From positions 1-64,000 of the forward strand of contig NZ_VANR01000001.1 in the NCBI RefSeq assembly GCF_005885675.1: a stretch of 64,000 bases of DNA, in the 5' to 3' direction. Below the pieces are notes generated by a model, which saw only the letters and a list, made by a program, of their open reading frames with translations, did not search any database and was not told the origin of the DNA. Every line of letters starts with the position of its first letter. The first letter of the stretch is position 1. This document shows, one piece after another, positions 37,432-46,121 of the stretch. The translations under genes were made by a program, and so were the position numbers. This DNA is from Polaribacter aestuariivivens. GTDB taxonomy: Bacteria > Bacteroidota > Bacteroidia > Flavobacteriales > Flavobacteriaceae.

Positions 37432-39156
37432 TTACTTTGTTCCTGTCGTTTCTATGTCTTCAAACTCATTTTTAGAAGGTGTAGTAGATTGAATCAAAAT
37501 CGCAATTCCCATCACCAAAGCGCAACCCAATAAGTTCAGCCATAAATAAGGCAACCAATCTAAAAAATAAACAGCAATAATAATTGCTTGTGTAATTAAA
37601 GCTGCCATAAAAACAGCGTTTCCTCTAACAAATTTTATAAAAAATGCCAATAAGAAAATACCTAATACATTACCATAGAAAATAGAACCAATAATATTAA
37701 CTAACTGAATTAAATTATCAAATAAATTAGCAATACAAGCCACAGAAATAGCAACAATACCCCAAGCCAAAGTGAACCATTTAGAAGCTTTTACAAAATG
37801 TGCTTCACTCTTATCTCCTTTTACATTTCGTTTGTATAAATCCATAGCTGTTGTACTCGCTAACGCATTTAATTCAGATGCTGTTGATGACATTGCCGCA
37901 GATAAAATTACTGCTAATAAAAGACCAATTAATCCTCTTGGTAAATTGTTTAAAATAAAGTGTATAAACACATAGTCCTTATCATTAGACTCTATTTTTT
38001 CTAATATATTTTCTTCATCAATTTTATCAATAATTGCTTTCGATTTTGCTTTTAAAGCCAAATCTCTTGTGTTTAAGTCTAAAATTTGTTGCTTTTCTTC
38101 TGGCTGAAAGCCATCTGCAAATAGTATTTTTTTAGCGTTTTCAATTTCAATATGTTCGTCTTGTAATTGCTGATATTCATTCGCATATTTAGATATTGCA
38201 ACTTCTTCATTTGCTCCAGGATTAAAATTTAAAGGCGAAGGATTAAATTGATAAAACACAAAAACCATGACACCAATCAACAAAATAAAAAACTGCATGG
38301 GCACTTTTAACAATCCGTTAAAAATTAAACCTAACTGACTTTCGCGAACAGATTTTCCTGATAAATAACGTTGCACCTGACTTTGGTCTGTTCCAAAATA
38401 AGACAGCATTAAAAAAGTTCCGCCTAAAATTCCTGTCCAAACTGTGTATCTGTTACTTAAATCGAATGAAAAATCTAACACTTCCATTTTTCCACTTGCA
38501 CCAGCAATTTTTAATGCTTTAGTAAAAGTGATATCCGCAGGAAGTTGACTCATAATCATGTAAAAAGCGATGACCATTCCACAAAAAATAATAATCATTT
38601 GTTGCTTCTGGGTTACATTTACCGCTTTTGTTCCTCCAGAAACTGTATAAATAATTACTAAAAACCCGATGATAATATTCAGCGTTAACAAATCCCAACC
38701 TAAAACTGCACTTAAAATAATTGCAGGCGCAAAAATGGTAATTCCTGCAGCCAAACCACGTTGAATTAAAAATAAAATTGCTGCTAAACTTCGGGTTTTT
38801 AAATCGAACCTTCCTTCTAAAAACTCATAAGCAGTATACACTTTTAATTTGTGATAAATAGGAATAAAAACCACGCAAATAATAACCATTGCTATTGGCA
38901 AACCGAAGTAAAATTGCACGAATCCCATTCCACTATGAAATGCTTGTCCTGGAGTAGATAAAAACGTGATTGCACTCGCCTGTGTTGCCATAACTGACAA
39001 ACCAATTGTCCACCATTTTGAGTCACTTCCTCCTTTTATATAGTCTGTTACGTTCTTGCTTTTTCTCGTCACATACGTTCCGTAAGCAACTATAAATAAA
39101 AGTGTTATTGATAATACAATCCAATCTACTGGGTCTAATTTACTTGCTATTTCCAT
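37432..39156 (-). CDS. Sodium:solute symporter (SSS family)
   Basis: 574 residues with about 14 membrane helices. The SSS pattern is seen in WWTIGLSVMATQASAITFLSTPGQAF (split as WWTIGLSVMATQAS and FLSTPGQAF) and in AAMSSTASELNALASTTAMDLYKR, which carries the Na2-site serines/threonines. An acidic cytoplasmic insert of about 80 residues (NPGANEEVAISKYANEYQQL onward) interrupts the fold around 315-395. The substrate is probably a sugar or acidic amino sugar, by context with the PIG-L deacetylase upstream. A 35-residue membrane peptide is encoded 2 bases upstream. Confidence 0.92.
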   Translation of the reverse strand: MEIASKLDPVDWIVLSITLLFIVAYGTYVTRKSKNVTDYIKGGSDSKWWTIGLSVMATQASAITFLSTPGQAFHSGMGFVQFYFGLPIAMVIICVVFIPIYHKLKVYTAYEFLEGRFDLKTRSLAAILFLIQRGLAAGITIFAPAIILSAVLGWDLLTLNIIIGFLVIIYTVSGGTKAVNVTQKQQMIIIFCGMVIAFYMIMSQLPADITFTKALKIAGASGKMEVLDFSFDLSNRYTVWTGILGGTFLMLSYFGTDQSQVQRYLSGKSVRESQLGLIFNGLLKVPMQFFILLIGVMVFVFYQFNPSPLNFNPGANEEVAISKYANEYQQLQDEHIEIENAKKILFADGFQPEEKQQILDLNTRDLALKAKSKAIIDKIDEENILEKIESNDKDYVFIHFILNNLPRGLIGLLLAVILSAAMSSTASELNALASTTAMDLYKRNVKGDKSEAHFVKASKWFTLAWGIVAISVACIANLFDNLIQLVNIIGSIFYGNVLGIFLLAFFIKFVRGNAVFMAALITQAIIIAVYFLDWLPYLWLNLLGCALVMGIAILIQSTTPSKNEFEDIETTGTK

Positions 39157-39158
39157 AG

Positions 39159-39266
39159 TTAAACCGTGAAGTAGTTAGTAATTAAATAAAACGCAATCAA
39201 GTACACCAAATTTGCTACTAAAACTAGTGTATAAACTTTTTTCCAAACGTATTTTTGTTCTTTCAT
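39159..39266 (-). CDS. Small single-span membrane peptide upstream of the symporter
   Basis: A 35-codon frame starts at ATG (39266) and ends 2 bases before the symporter ATG. The product begins MKEQKYVWKKVYTLVLVANL, continues as one hydrophobic helix (about 12-29) and ends with a short polar tail, ITNYFTV. The positive-inside start, the tight spacing and one clean helix argue for a real gene, possibly an accessory subunit as known for other SSS carriers with small partners. No homologue is recalled with certainty. Confidence 0.6.
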   Translation of the reverse strand: MKEQKYVWKKVYTLVLVANLVYLIAFYLITNYFTV

Positions 39267-39383
39267 AATATTGTGTAATTGTTAAAAAGTTTAATTGTGT
39301 AAGTGTAAATAATCTAATTTAATTTTTTCTAACTTTATTTAAACCACTGAAACTTTGAAAATCTACCACTTGCAATTTTGAAC

Positions 39384-41870
39384 CTACTTGCCTACTGACA
39401 ACATATTCGCAAACAGTTTATACGCTCCAGAAACTCCTGCTGGCAATTCTCTAAAGAAACTTAAACCTGTATATATATAATTTCCTTTACCGTATTTTGC
39501 GATTAATAAACTTCCGTTTTTAGGAGCTTCACCTTTGTCATTCATAGACAATATTGGCGTAAAATTAGCATCCCAAGAACTAGGGAAGTACAAACCTCTT
39601 TCTTGTACCCAACCTTTAAAATCTTCTTCTGTAATTTTATTTGGAAAATTTAATAATTGATGATTTTTATCTAAAATTCTTACTTCAGCAAATTCGTCAG
39701 TAACTCTATCTCTTGATAGTTGTAATGGAAATGGTGGCGCAACATCTACACCTCTATTGGTGTTATACTGTACAATCATATTTCCTCCATTTTTTACATA
39801 TGCCAACAAATGTTTTTGTTTAAATTTCAATTCTTTTACCACATTATATGCTCTTATTCCTAAAACAATAGCATCGTATTTTTGTAAGTTTTCTGCATTA
39901 ATTTCAATAGGATTTATTTCATCAACTCTGCAACCTATCTGTCTTAAATTATCTGGAATTGCATCTCCAGCACCTGCTATATATCCAATATTGCTTCCAA
40001 CTTTATCAATATTTAAACGAACAATTTTTGCTTCAGAATTTAATAAAACTGATTGTTTTGGAATGTGATTGTAATTAATTTCTACTAATTCTTTTGTAAA
40101 ATTCTTTCCATTTGAAGTTGCAATTACTTCCAACTTTCCTTCAGATTGATTTTTAGGTGGACTTACCAAAAAGACAACAGTTTGCTTATCACTTTTTTGC
40201 TGAATGGTAAAATTGATTTCTTTTGGTGTAACTTCCCAATTGTTTGGAACTTTTAAACGTACTTTTCCTGTAACATTGTTTTCTCCTGCTCTAACTTCTA
40301 CCAACACTTTTTGCGGAGCATTATCAGAAAAAATAATAACTTTATCTTTTAATTTAGTAGTTACTTTGGGTAAAATTTCAAAAGGCTCATAAATTTCTCC
40401 TTTATCTCTTTCTGAATATCGTCTTACTACATTTTTTATAATTGTTACTGGAACTGAATCTATTAACAAATTGAATTTAATTTGTAAAGGTCTTGGTGTT
40501 TCTGGTTTTCCAATTAATAATTGATTGTTTACAGTGTACATGCCTAAACTAGCTTCATTTTTTAACCAATAAGGATCAGAAAATTGGTTTGTTTTTATTG
40601 TTATTGTTTCATTAAAATTCACTTTTCTATTCCCTTCTAAATCAATATTTTTAGTTACTTTTTTATTATCAATTGTAGATATGATGGAAACCAATTCAAT
40701 GTTAGAGTTACTTCTATTCAATACTTCCAAGTTTACTTCAATAGTAGCACCTGGAGTTGCTGATGAACTTACAGCTGAAGCTTCCAAATACAAACCTGCA
40801 CAACCTTCAATAATTTCTAAAATCTGCTCCTTTTTTATTTTTCTCCAATGATTGTCTTCTAACTTTTGAATTTTTTGATACGCTTTCAACAACATTGGTA
40901 AATGTTTAGACGGATTTACAAAATCGAACTTTTCTTCGACTTCATATAAAATATCTCCAATTTCACCACCATTTTCCAAACGATTCCAAGTAGTATTTAT
41001 ACCTGAAAAAATATCATTTTGATCTTTTGGTTTATCGCCTTTTAAAAACTCAACATATTCGTTTTGACTTCCTCTTGTGGTAACTCTTCCAAAACCTTGA
41101 CATAAATGTTGACTACTTGCCATAGACGCTAACTCGTTATTAGACAAGCCTTTTAATGGATAATAAGCACCCACATCAAAAGAAGTTAGTTTTCCTTTTG
41201 TAGCTTTTTCAAAATCTTCTTGATTTCTATAAAACCAAGAAGATGTATTAAAAAACAATCTTTTTGGTTGCCAAGTATCAGTATATTTTAATTGTTCTGG
41301 AAACTGATTTTCATCGCCAACTTTATCAAAAGCTTCTACGCTTAATATGGCAGAACTTGTATGATGACCATGTGTTGTTCCTGGAGTTCTATGATTAAAT
41401 CTGTTGATAATTACATCTGGTTTAAATGTTCTAATTGCCCAAACAACATCGCTTAAAACAGCTTCTTTATTCCATATTTTTAAAGTTTCATCTGGATGTT
41501 TAGAATACCCAAAATCATTGGCTCTTGTAAATAATTGTTCTCCACCATCAATACTTCTTGCTGCCAGTAATTCTTGTGTTCTAATTACACCCAATAATTC
41601 TCTTATTTCAGGACCAATTAAATTTTGGCCACCATCACCTCTTGTTAACGATAAATACCCTGTTCTTGCTTTTACGTTATTTGCTAAATAAGCAATTAAA
41701 CGCGTATTTTCATCATCTGGATGTGCTGCAACATACAAAGCCGTTCCTAAAAAATTTAATTTTTGAATTTTCTCGTAAATCTGATTTGAACTTAGCTTTT
41801 GAGGTTTTTGAGAGTATGTTGAGATTGAAATTTGTAAAAAAATTACAATTAGAAGTAATATTTTATGCAT
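39384..41870 (-). CDS. Large PIG-L family N-acetyl-sugar deacetylase
   Basis: 828 residues with a signal peptide (about 1-20, ending TYSQ). The N-terminal LmbE/PIG-L domain has ALYVAAHPDDENTRLIAYL (zinc site AHPDDE) and THGHHTSSAILSVEAF. A long beta-sandwich region and a C-terminal ThuA/GATase-like part (YDAIVLGIRAYNVV, GGNMIVQYNTN, GKGNYIYTGLSFFRELPAG) follow. It would act in the periplasm or outside on N-acetylated sugars or glycoconjugates. It is followed on the same strand, after a 117-base gap, by the symporter group, a pairing I believe is frequent in Flavobacteriia. Confidence 0.88.
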   Translation of the reverse strand: MHKILLLIVIFLQISISTYSQKPQKLSSNQIYEKIQKLNFLGTALYVAAHPDDENTRLIAYLANNVKARTGYLSLTRGDGGQNLIGPEIRELLGVIRTQELLAARSIDGGEQLFTRANDFGYSKHPDETLKIWNKEAVLSDVVWAIRTFKPDVIINRFNHRTPGTTHGHHTSSAILSVEAFDKVGDENQFPEQLKYTDTWQPKRLFFNTSSWFYRNQEDFEKATKGKLTSFDVGAYYPLKGLSNNELASMASSQHLCQGFGRVTTRGSQNEYVEFLKGDKPKDQNDIFSGINTTWNRLENGGEIGDILYEVEEKFDFVNPSKHLPMLLKAYQKIQKLEDNHWRKIKKEQILEIIEGCAGLYLEASAVSSSATPGATIEVNLEVLNRSNSNIELVSIISTIDNKKVTKNIDLEGNRKVNFNETITIKTNQFSDPYWLKNEASLGMYTVNNQLLIGKPETPRPLQIKFNLLIDSVPVTIIKNVVRRYSERDKGEIYEPFEILPKVTTKLKDKVIIFSDNAPQKVLVEVRAGENNVTGKVRLKVPNNWEVTPKEINFTIQQKSDKQTVVFLVSPPKNQSEGKLEVIATSNGKNFTKELVEINYNHIPKQSVLLNSEAKIVRLNIDKVGSNIGYIAGAGDAIPDNLRQIGCRVDEINPIEINAENLQKYDAIVLGIRAYNVVKELKFKQKHLLAYVKNGGNMIVQYNTNRGVDVAPPFPLQLSRDRVTDEFAEVRILDKNHQLLNFPNKITEEDFKGWVQERGLYFPSSWDANFTPILSMNDKGEAPKNGSLLIAKYGKGNYIYTGLSFFRELPAGVSGAYKLFANMLSVGK

Positions 41871-41894
41871 TCTGTTTTGTTAAGGTATGTCAGT

Positions 41895-41941
41895 TCGAGC
41901 GCAGTCGAGAACTAATAAAAAGACCTCTCGACTGCGCTCGA
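41895..41941. repeat. REP-like inverted repeat
   Basis: TCGAGCGCAGTCGAGA (41895-41910) and its exact reverse complement (41926-41941) with a 15-base loop. Its G+C content stands out against the surroundings. Elements with this core recur in many flavobacterial genomes. It lies between the PIG-L start and its candidate -7 box. Confidence 0.75.
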
Positions 41942-41970
41942 GGAGACAATAATATTCATCATTGTGCAAA

Positions 41971-41978
41971 CAAATGTA
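41971..41978 (-). promoter_or_regulatory. Candidate -7 box for the PIG-L gene
   Basis: CAAATGTA on the plus strand reads TACATTTG on the minus strand, the same box as at yebC. No -33 match; 101 bases from the start codon. Confidence 0.35.
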
Positions 41979-42092
41979 CTTTTTTTATTCACTAAAATAA
42001 ATGAATTAACATAATTATAACGTTTCTAAAATTACCCATAAAATTGCTCATAACCTGTTGATAAATTAATTTTCAGAATAACATATTAAGGT

Positions 42093-42100
42093 TATATTTG
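42093..42100 (+). promoter_or_regulatory. Candidate -7 box for dnaN
   Basis: TATATTTG fits TAnnTTTG and ends 27 bases before the dnaN ATG. No clear -33. Confidence 0.4.
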
Positions 42101-42126
42101 TAGTACTAATTAAGAAAAGAATTTAC

Positions 42127-43245
42127 ATGAAATTTATTGTATCGAGTTCACAATTATTAAAACAGTTACAAGTTTTAGGTGGCGTTATAAATAGTAATAA
42201 TACATTACCAATTTTAGACAATTTTTTGTTTGAATTGTCTGAAAATCAACTAAAAGTTTCTGCATCAGATTTAGAAACTACAATGAGTTCTGTAGTAGAT
42301 GTAGAAAGTGATAGCGAAGGTTCTATTGCTGTTTCTGCGCGATTATTGTTAGATACTTTAAAAACGTTTCCAGACCAACCTTTAACATTTAAAACAGAAG
42401 GAGACAACACTATTGAAATTAGCTCAGACCAAGGAAAATACGATATGGCTTATTTTGGTGGAGATGAATTTCCAAAAGCGGTTTCTTTACCATCTCCAAG
42501 CCAAACAGTGGTTCCTGCACATATTTTAGGAACTGCAATTTCAAAAACGATTTTCGCTGCTGGAAACGATGATTTACGTCCAGTAATGAGTGGAGTTTTC
42601 TTTCAGTTTAGTTCTCAAAGCTTAACCTTTGTAGCAACTGATGCTCATAAACTGGTAAAATATTCAAGAACAGATGTTACTGCAGATCAAACTGCAGAAT
42701 TTATTATGCCAAAGAAACCTTTAAATTTATTAAAAGGTATTTTAGGAGGTTCTGAAAGTGATGTTACTATTGAATATAATGATGCTAATGCAAAATTTAC
42801 TTTTGATAATGTGGTGTTGGTTTGTCGTTTAATTGATGGGAAATATCCAAATTACGAAGCAGTTATTCCAAAGGAAAACCCAAATAAATTAACGGTAGAT
42901 AGAGCTTCTTTCTTAAATTCGGTAAGACGTGTTTCTATTTTTTCAAGTAAAACAACACATCAAATTCGTTTGAAAATGGCGGGTACAGAACTAAATATTT
43001 CTGCGGAAGATTTAGATTTTGCAAACAAAGCAGACGAACGTTTAAGCTGCGATTATCAAGGTGATGATATGCAAATTGGTTTCAACTCTCGTTTTTTAAG
43101 CGAAATGCTAAACAATTTAAGTTCTAACGAAGTTTTAATTGAAATGAGCTTACCAAACAGAGCAGGAATTTTAACACCAATCGATGGAACAGATGAAGGT
43201 GAACAAGTTACCATGTTAGTAATGCCAGTGATGTTGAATAATTAA
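42127..43245 (+). CDS. dnaN: DNA polymerase III beta subunit (sliding clamp)
   Basis: 372 residues, the normal length, with three repeated clamp domains. MKFIVSSSQLLKQLQVLGGVI starts the first, and LPILDNFLFEL, FAAGNDDLRPVMSGVFFQF and VCRLIDGKYPNYEAVIP mark domains 1-2. The C-terminus ends VTMLVMPVMLNN, the usual peptide-binding end. It encircles DNA and tethers the replicase. dnaA is not adjacent, as is usual in this group. Its own terminator follows. Confidence 0.97.
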   Translation: MKFIVSSSQLLKQLQVLGGVINSNNTLPILDNFLFELSENQLKVSASDLETTMSSVVDVESDSEGSIAVSARLLLDTLKTFPDQPLTFKTEGDNTIEISSDQGKYDMAYFGGDEFPKAVSLPSPSQTVVPAHILGTAISKTIFAAGNDDLRPVMSGVFFQFSSQSLTFVATDAHKLVKYSRTDVTADQTAEFIMPKKPLNLLKGILGGSESDVTIEYNDANAKFTFDNVVLVCRLIDGKYPNYEAVIPKENPNKLTVDRASFLNSVRRVSIFSSKTTHQIRLKMAGTELNISAEDLDFANKADERLSCDYQGDDMQIGFNSRFLSEMLNNLSSNEVLIEMSLPNRAGILTPIDGTDEGEQVTMLVMPVMLNN

Positions 43246-43267
43246 AACGAATTCACTTATAAATATT

Positions 43268-43299
43268 TAAAAACCACAATCAAATGATTGTGGTTTTTT
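43268..43299 (+). terminator. Terminator after dnaN
   Basis: A 12-bp stem AAAACCACAATC/GATTGTGGTTTT (43270-43281 with 43286-43297), 4-base loop, then T-rich. Confidence 0.85.
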
Positions 43300-43315
43300 C
43301 TTTACATTTACCTTC

Positions 43316-43912
43316 ATGAATTTTCTCGCCCATTTATACTTATCTGAAAACAATACCAATATTATGATTGGTAATTTTATTGCAGATCATATCAAAGGAA
43401 ACAATTACTTGGGGTTCTCTAATGAGATTCAACAAGGCATTTTTTTACACAGAGAAATAGACACTTTTACAGATGCGCATAAAATTGTTAGAGTAAGTAA
43501 ACGTAGGTTACACAAACGTTACAGACATTATGATGGTGTAATTATCGATATTTTTTATGACTATTTTTTAGCTAAAAATTGGGCAGATTACTCTGCAATT
43601 CCTTTAGATGTTTATACCAAATCTATTTATAAATTATTTGATAAAATTAAATACGACCTTCCTACAAAATCTCAAAACTTCATAAAATATATGATTGATT
43701 ATGATATTTTATTCAATTATCAAAACAAAGCAGGTATTGCAAAAGTTTTAAACGGTGTTAATAACAGAACTAAGGGAGTATCACAAATGAATTTAGCTAT
43801 TGAAGATTTGGAAAAATTAGAAGAAGAATTAGAAACAGATTTTAAGCTATTTTTTAAAGAATTAATACTATTCTCGAATCAAAAACTTAAAGAAATTCAA
43901 TCTAAAATATGA
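43316..43912 (+). CDS. acpH: Acyl carrier protein phosphodiesterase (AcpH/DUF479)
   Basis: 198 residues starting MNFLAHLYLSENNTNIMIGN, with FIADHIKG, GIFLHREIDTFTDAH and the HD-like HYDGVIIDIFYDYFLAKNW. These are the conserved His/Asp positions of AcpH, which removes 4'-phosphopantetheine from acyl carrier protein. The stop overlaps the next gene's start by 4 bases (ATGA), so the two are translated together, although the link to gamma-glutamyltransferase has no obvious biochemical reason. Confidence 0.88.
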   Translation: MNFLAHLYLSENNTNIMIGNFIADHIKGNNYLGFSNEIQQGIFLHREIDTFTDAHKIVRVSKRRLHKRYRHYDGVIIDIFYDYFLAKNWADYSAIPLDVYTKSIYKLFDKIKYDLPTKSQNFIKYMIDYDILFNYQNKAGIAKVLNGVNNRTKGVSQMNLAIEDLEKLEEELETDFKLFFKELILFSNQKLKEIQSKI

Positions 43913-45600
43913 AAAAAATCATCTTACTATTTACTTTTTCAATCCTATTTATCCATTGTAAACCAGCAATAGAAAAAGAAAAAAATATTGGTTTAATAGC
44001 ACAAAAAGCAATGGTTGTATCTGCTAGAGAAGAAGCTTCTAAAATTGGAGTTTCTATCTTAAAAAAAGGTGGAAACGCTTTTGATGCAATGGTTGCTACA
44101 GAGTTAGCTTTAGCAGTTGCATATCCATATGCTGGTAATATTGGTGGTGGTGGTTTTATGGTGTACAGAAAAAATAATGGCGAAATTGGTGCAATAGATT
44201 ATAGAGAAAAAGCACCTTTGGCCGCTACTAAAAATATGTTTTTAGACGAAAATGAAAATGTAATACCTAATAAAAGTACACTTGGAGCAATGGCAGTTGG
44301 CATTCCTGGAACAATTGCTGGTGTTTTTGAAGTTCATCAAAAATTTGGAACCATTCCAATGGAAGAAATCCTAAAACCAATTATTGAATTGGCTCAAAAA
44401 GGTGTAGTAGTTACCTATAAGCAAGAAAAAAGATTAAAAAACTATCAAAATGATTTTTTAAAAGTTAATCAAGATTCCATTTTATTCAACAAAAACTGGA
44501 AAGAAAATGACACCATAAAGTACAATGCGTTAGCAGAAACATTTAAAAGAATTCAGCGAAATGGAAAAGACGAATTTTACAAAGGTGAAACTGCGAAACG
44601 CTTGGTGAAATTTATGCAAGATAATGGCGGAATTATAACTTTGGAAGATTTGGCTAAGTACGAACCAAAATGGAGAAATCCTGTAACTTTTTCTTATGAT
44701 GATTTAAAAATTATTTCTATGTCACCACCATCTTCTGGCGGTGTTTGTTTAGCACAAATTATGAATGCTATTGAACCTTTTGATTTGCATAAATTTGGCC
44801 ATAATTCAGTAAAATCAATTCAAGTAATAACAGAAGCTGAAAGACGAGCTTATGCAGACAGAAGTTACTTTTTGGGTGATCCAGATTTTGTGACAATTCC
44901 ACAAAAAGAATTGATATCAAAAGAATATTCACAAAAAAGAATGGCTAATTTTTCTTTTGAAAAAGCAACACTTTCTTCAGAAGTTGCTCATGGTGAAATA
45001 AATATTATAGAAAGTGATGAAACCACACACTATTCCATAGTAGATCAATTTGGAAACGCAGTTTCTGCGACAACAACTATAAATGGAGGTTATGGTTCCA
45101 AATTATATTGTAGTGATTTAGGTTTCTTTTTAAACAATGAAATGGACGATTTTTCTAGCAAACCTGGTGTACCAAACATGTTTGGTTTAATAGGTGCAAA
45201 AGCAAATGAAATTGCACCAGAAAAAAGAATGTTAAGTTCAATGACTCCCACAATTGTTGAAAAAGGAGGAGAACTTTTTATGGTAGTTGGAACTCCTGGA
45301 GGATCAACCATTATAACTTCAGTTTTACAAACAATATTAAACGTACATGAATATAAAATGAGTATGAACGAGGCTGTAAATGCTTCAAGATTTCATCATC
45401 AATGGTTACCAGACAACATTAAATTAGAACCTAGTGGCTTTTCTGAAGAAACAAAAGAAAAACTAAAAAAAATTGGTTATAATATAGATGAAACAAATGC
45501 TCCTGTAATTGGAAAAGTAGCAGCAATTCTCGTATTAAAAGATAAAACATTAGAAGGTGGCGCAGATAAACGTGGAGATGACGCTGCTGCAGGATTTTAA
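43909..45600 (+). CDS. ggt: Gamma-glutamyltransferase, lipoprotein form
   Basis: 563 residues with a lipoprotein signal (LFIHC, Cys17). The precursor self-cleaves before the nucleophile Thr372 in ETTHYSIVDQFGNAVSATTT. Other family blocks are GGNAFDAMVATELALAV, GNIGGGGFMVYR, MSPPSSGGVCLAQ and MSSMTPT in the small subunit (here LSSMTPT), then VVGTPGGSTIIT. It splits gamma-glutamyl bonds of glutathione and related peptides in the periplasm. Translationally coupled to acpH and followed by a VOC gene 24 bases downstream. Confidence 0.94.
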   Translation: MKKIILLFTFSILFIHCKPAIEKEKNIGLIAQKAMVVSAREEASKIGVSILKKGGNAFDAMVATELALAVAYPYAGNIGGGGFMVYRKNNGEIGAIDYREKAPLAATKNMFLDENENVIPNKSTLGAMAVGIPGTIAGVFEVHQKFGTIPMEEILKPIIELAQKGVVVTYKQEKRLKNYQNDFLKVNQDSILFNKNWKENDTIKYNALAETFKRIQRNGKDEFYKGETAKRLVKFMQDNGGIITLEDLAKYEPKWRNPVTFSYDDLKIISMSPPSSGGVCLAQIMNAIEPFDLHKFGHNSVKSIQVITEAERRAYADRSYFLGDPDFVTIPQKELISKEYSQKRMANFSFEKATLSSEVAHGEINIIESDETTHYSIVDQFGNAVSATTTINGGYGSKLYCSDLGFFLNNEMDDFSSKPGVPNMFGLIGAKANEIAPEKRMLSSMTPTIVEKGGELFMVVGTPGGSTIITSVLQTILNVHEYKMSMNEAVNASRFHHQWLPDNIKLEPSGFSEETKEKLKKIGYNIDETNAPVIGKVAAILVLKDKTLEGGADKRGDDAAAGF

Positions 45601-45624
45601 AAAAATAAATTAAACTAAAAAATT

Positions 45625-46041
45625 ATGGCACAACCATTTCATTTAGCAATTCCAGTAAAAAATTTAGAAAAATGTAGAAGTTTTTATAGAGATGTTTTAC
45701 AATGTGAAGAAGGTCGTTCAACTAAAGATTGGGTAGATTTTAATTTTTTTGGACATCAATTGGTAATTCATCAAAAAGAAGATTTTAATCCTCAAAGAAT
45801 TTCTAATTTAGTAGACGGACATGATGTTCCTGTTCCACATTTTGGGGTAGTTTTAACTTGGGTAGATTGGCAGTCTTTATCAAAAAAATTAAAAAGTTTA
45901 AACTTTGAATTTGTAATTGCACCTTGCATTCGCTTTGAAGGAAAAGTTGGTGAACAAGCCACTATGTTTTTTAAAGACCCTGAAGGAAATGCTTTAGAAT
46001 TTAAAGCCTTTAAAGACGAAAGTCAACTTTTTGCGAAGTAA
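45625..46041 (+). CDS. VOC family (glyoxalase/bleomycin-resistance fold) protein
   Basis: 138 residues with two beta-alpha-beta-beta-beta modules. [20 protein letters not shown] opens the first, and [18 protein letters not shown] closes the second; His and Glu at these ends are the usual metal ligands. The exact reaction is not readable: family members include glyoxalases, dioxygenases and resistance proteins. It lies downstream of ggt and may share its transcript. Confidence 0.88.
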   Translation: MAQPFHLAIPVKNLEKCRSFYRDVLQCEEGRSTKDWVDFNFFGHQLVIHQKEDFNPQRISNLVDGHDVPVPHFGVVLTWVDWQSLSKKLKSLNFEFVIAPCIRFEGKVGEQATMFFKDPEGNALEFKAFKDESQLFAK

Positions 46042-46121
46042 CAAAAACTTCTTTAACATATCCTTTTCACTTTTTAAAGTTGATTTTTTTATCTTTAAAA
46101 ACTAATCAAACTTACTTTACA

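Noticed and set aside
41642..41995. 117-residue open frame across the PIG-L start and the REP-like repeat
   Set aside because: It is antisense to PIG-L and runs through the inverted repeat; no domain or start signal.
42054..42064. CCTGTTGATAA, one mismatch from a DnaA box, upstream of dnaN
   Set aside because: A single imperfect match in AT-rich DNA with no cluster of boxes and no AT-rich unwinding pattern; not enough for an origin.
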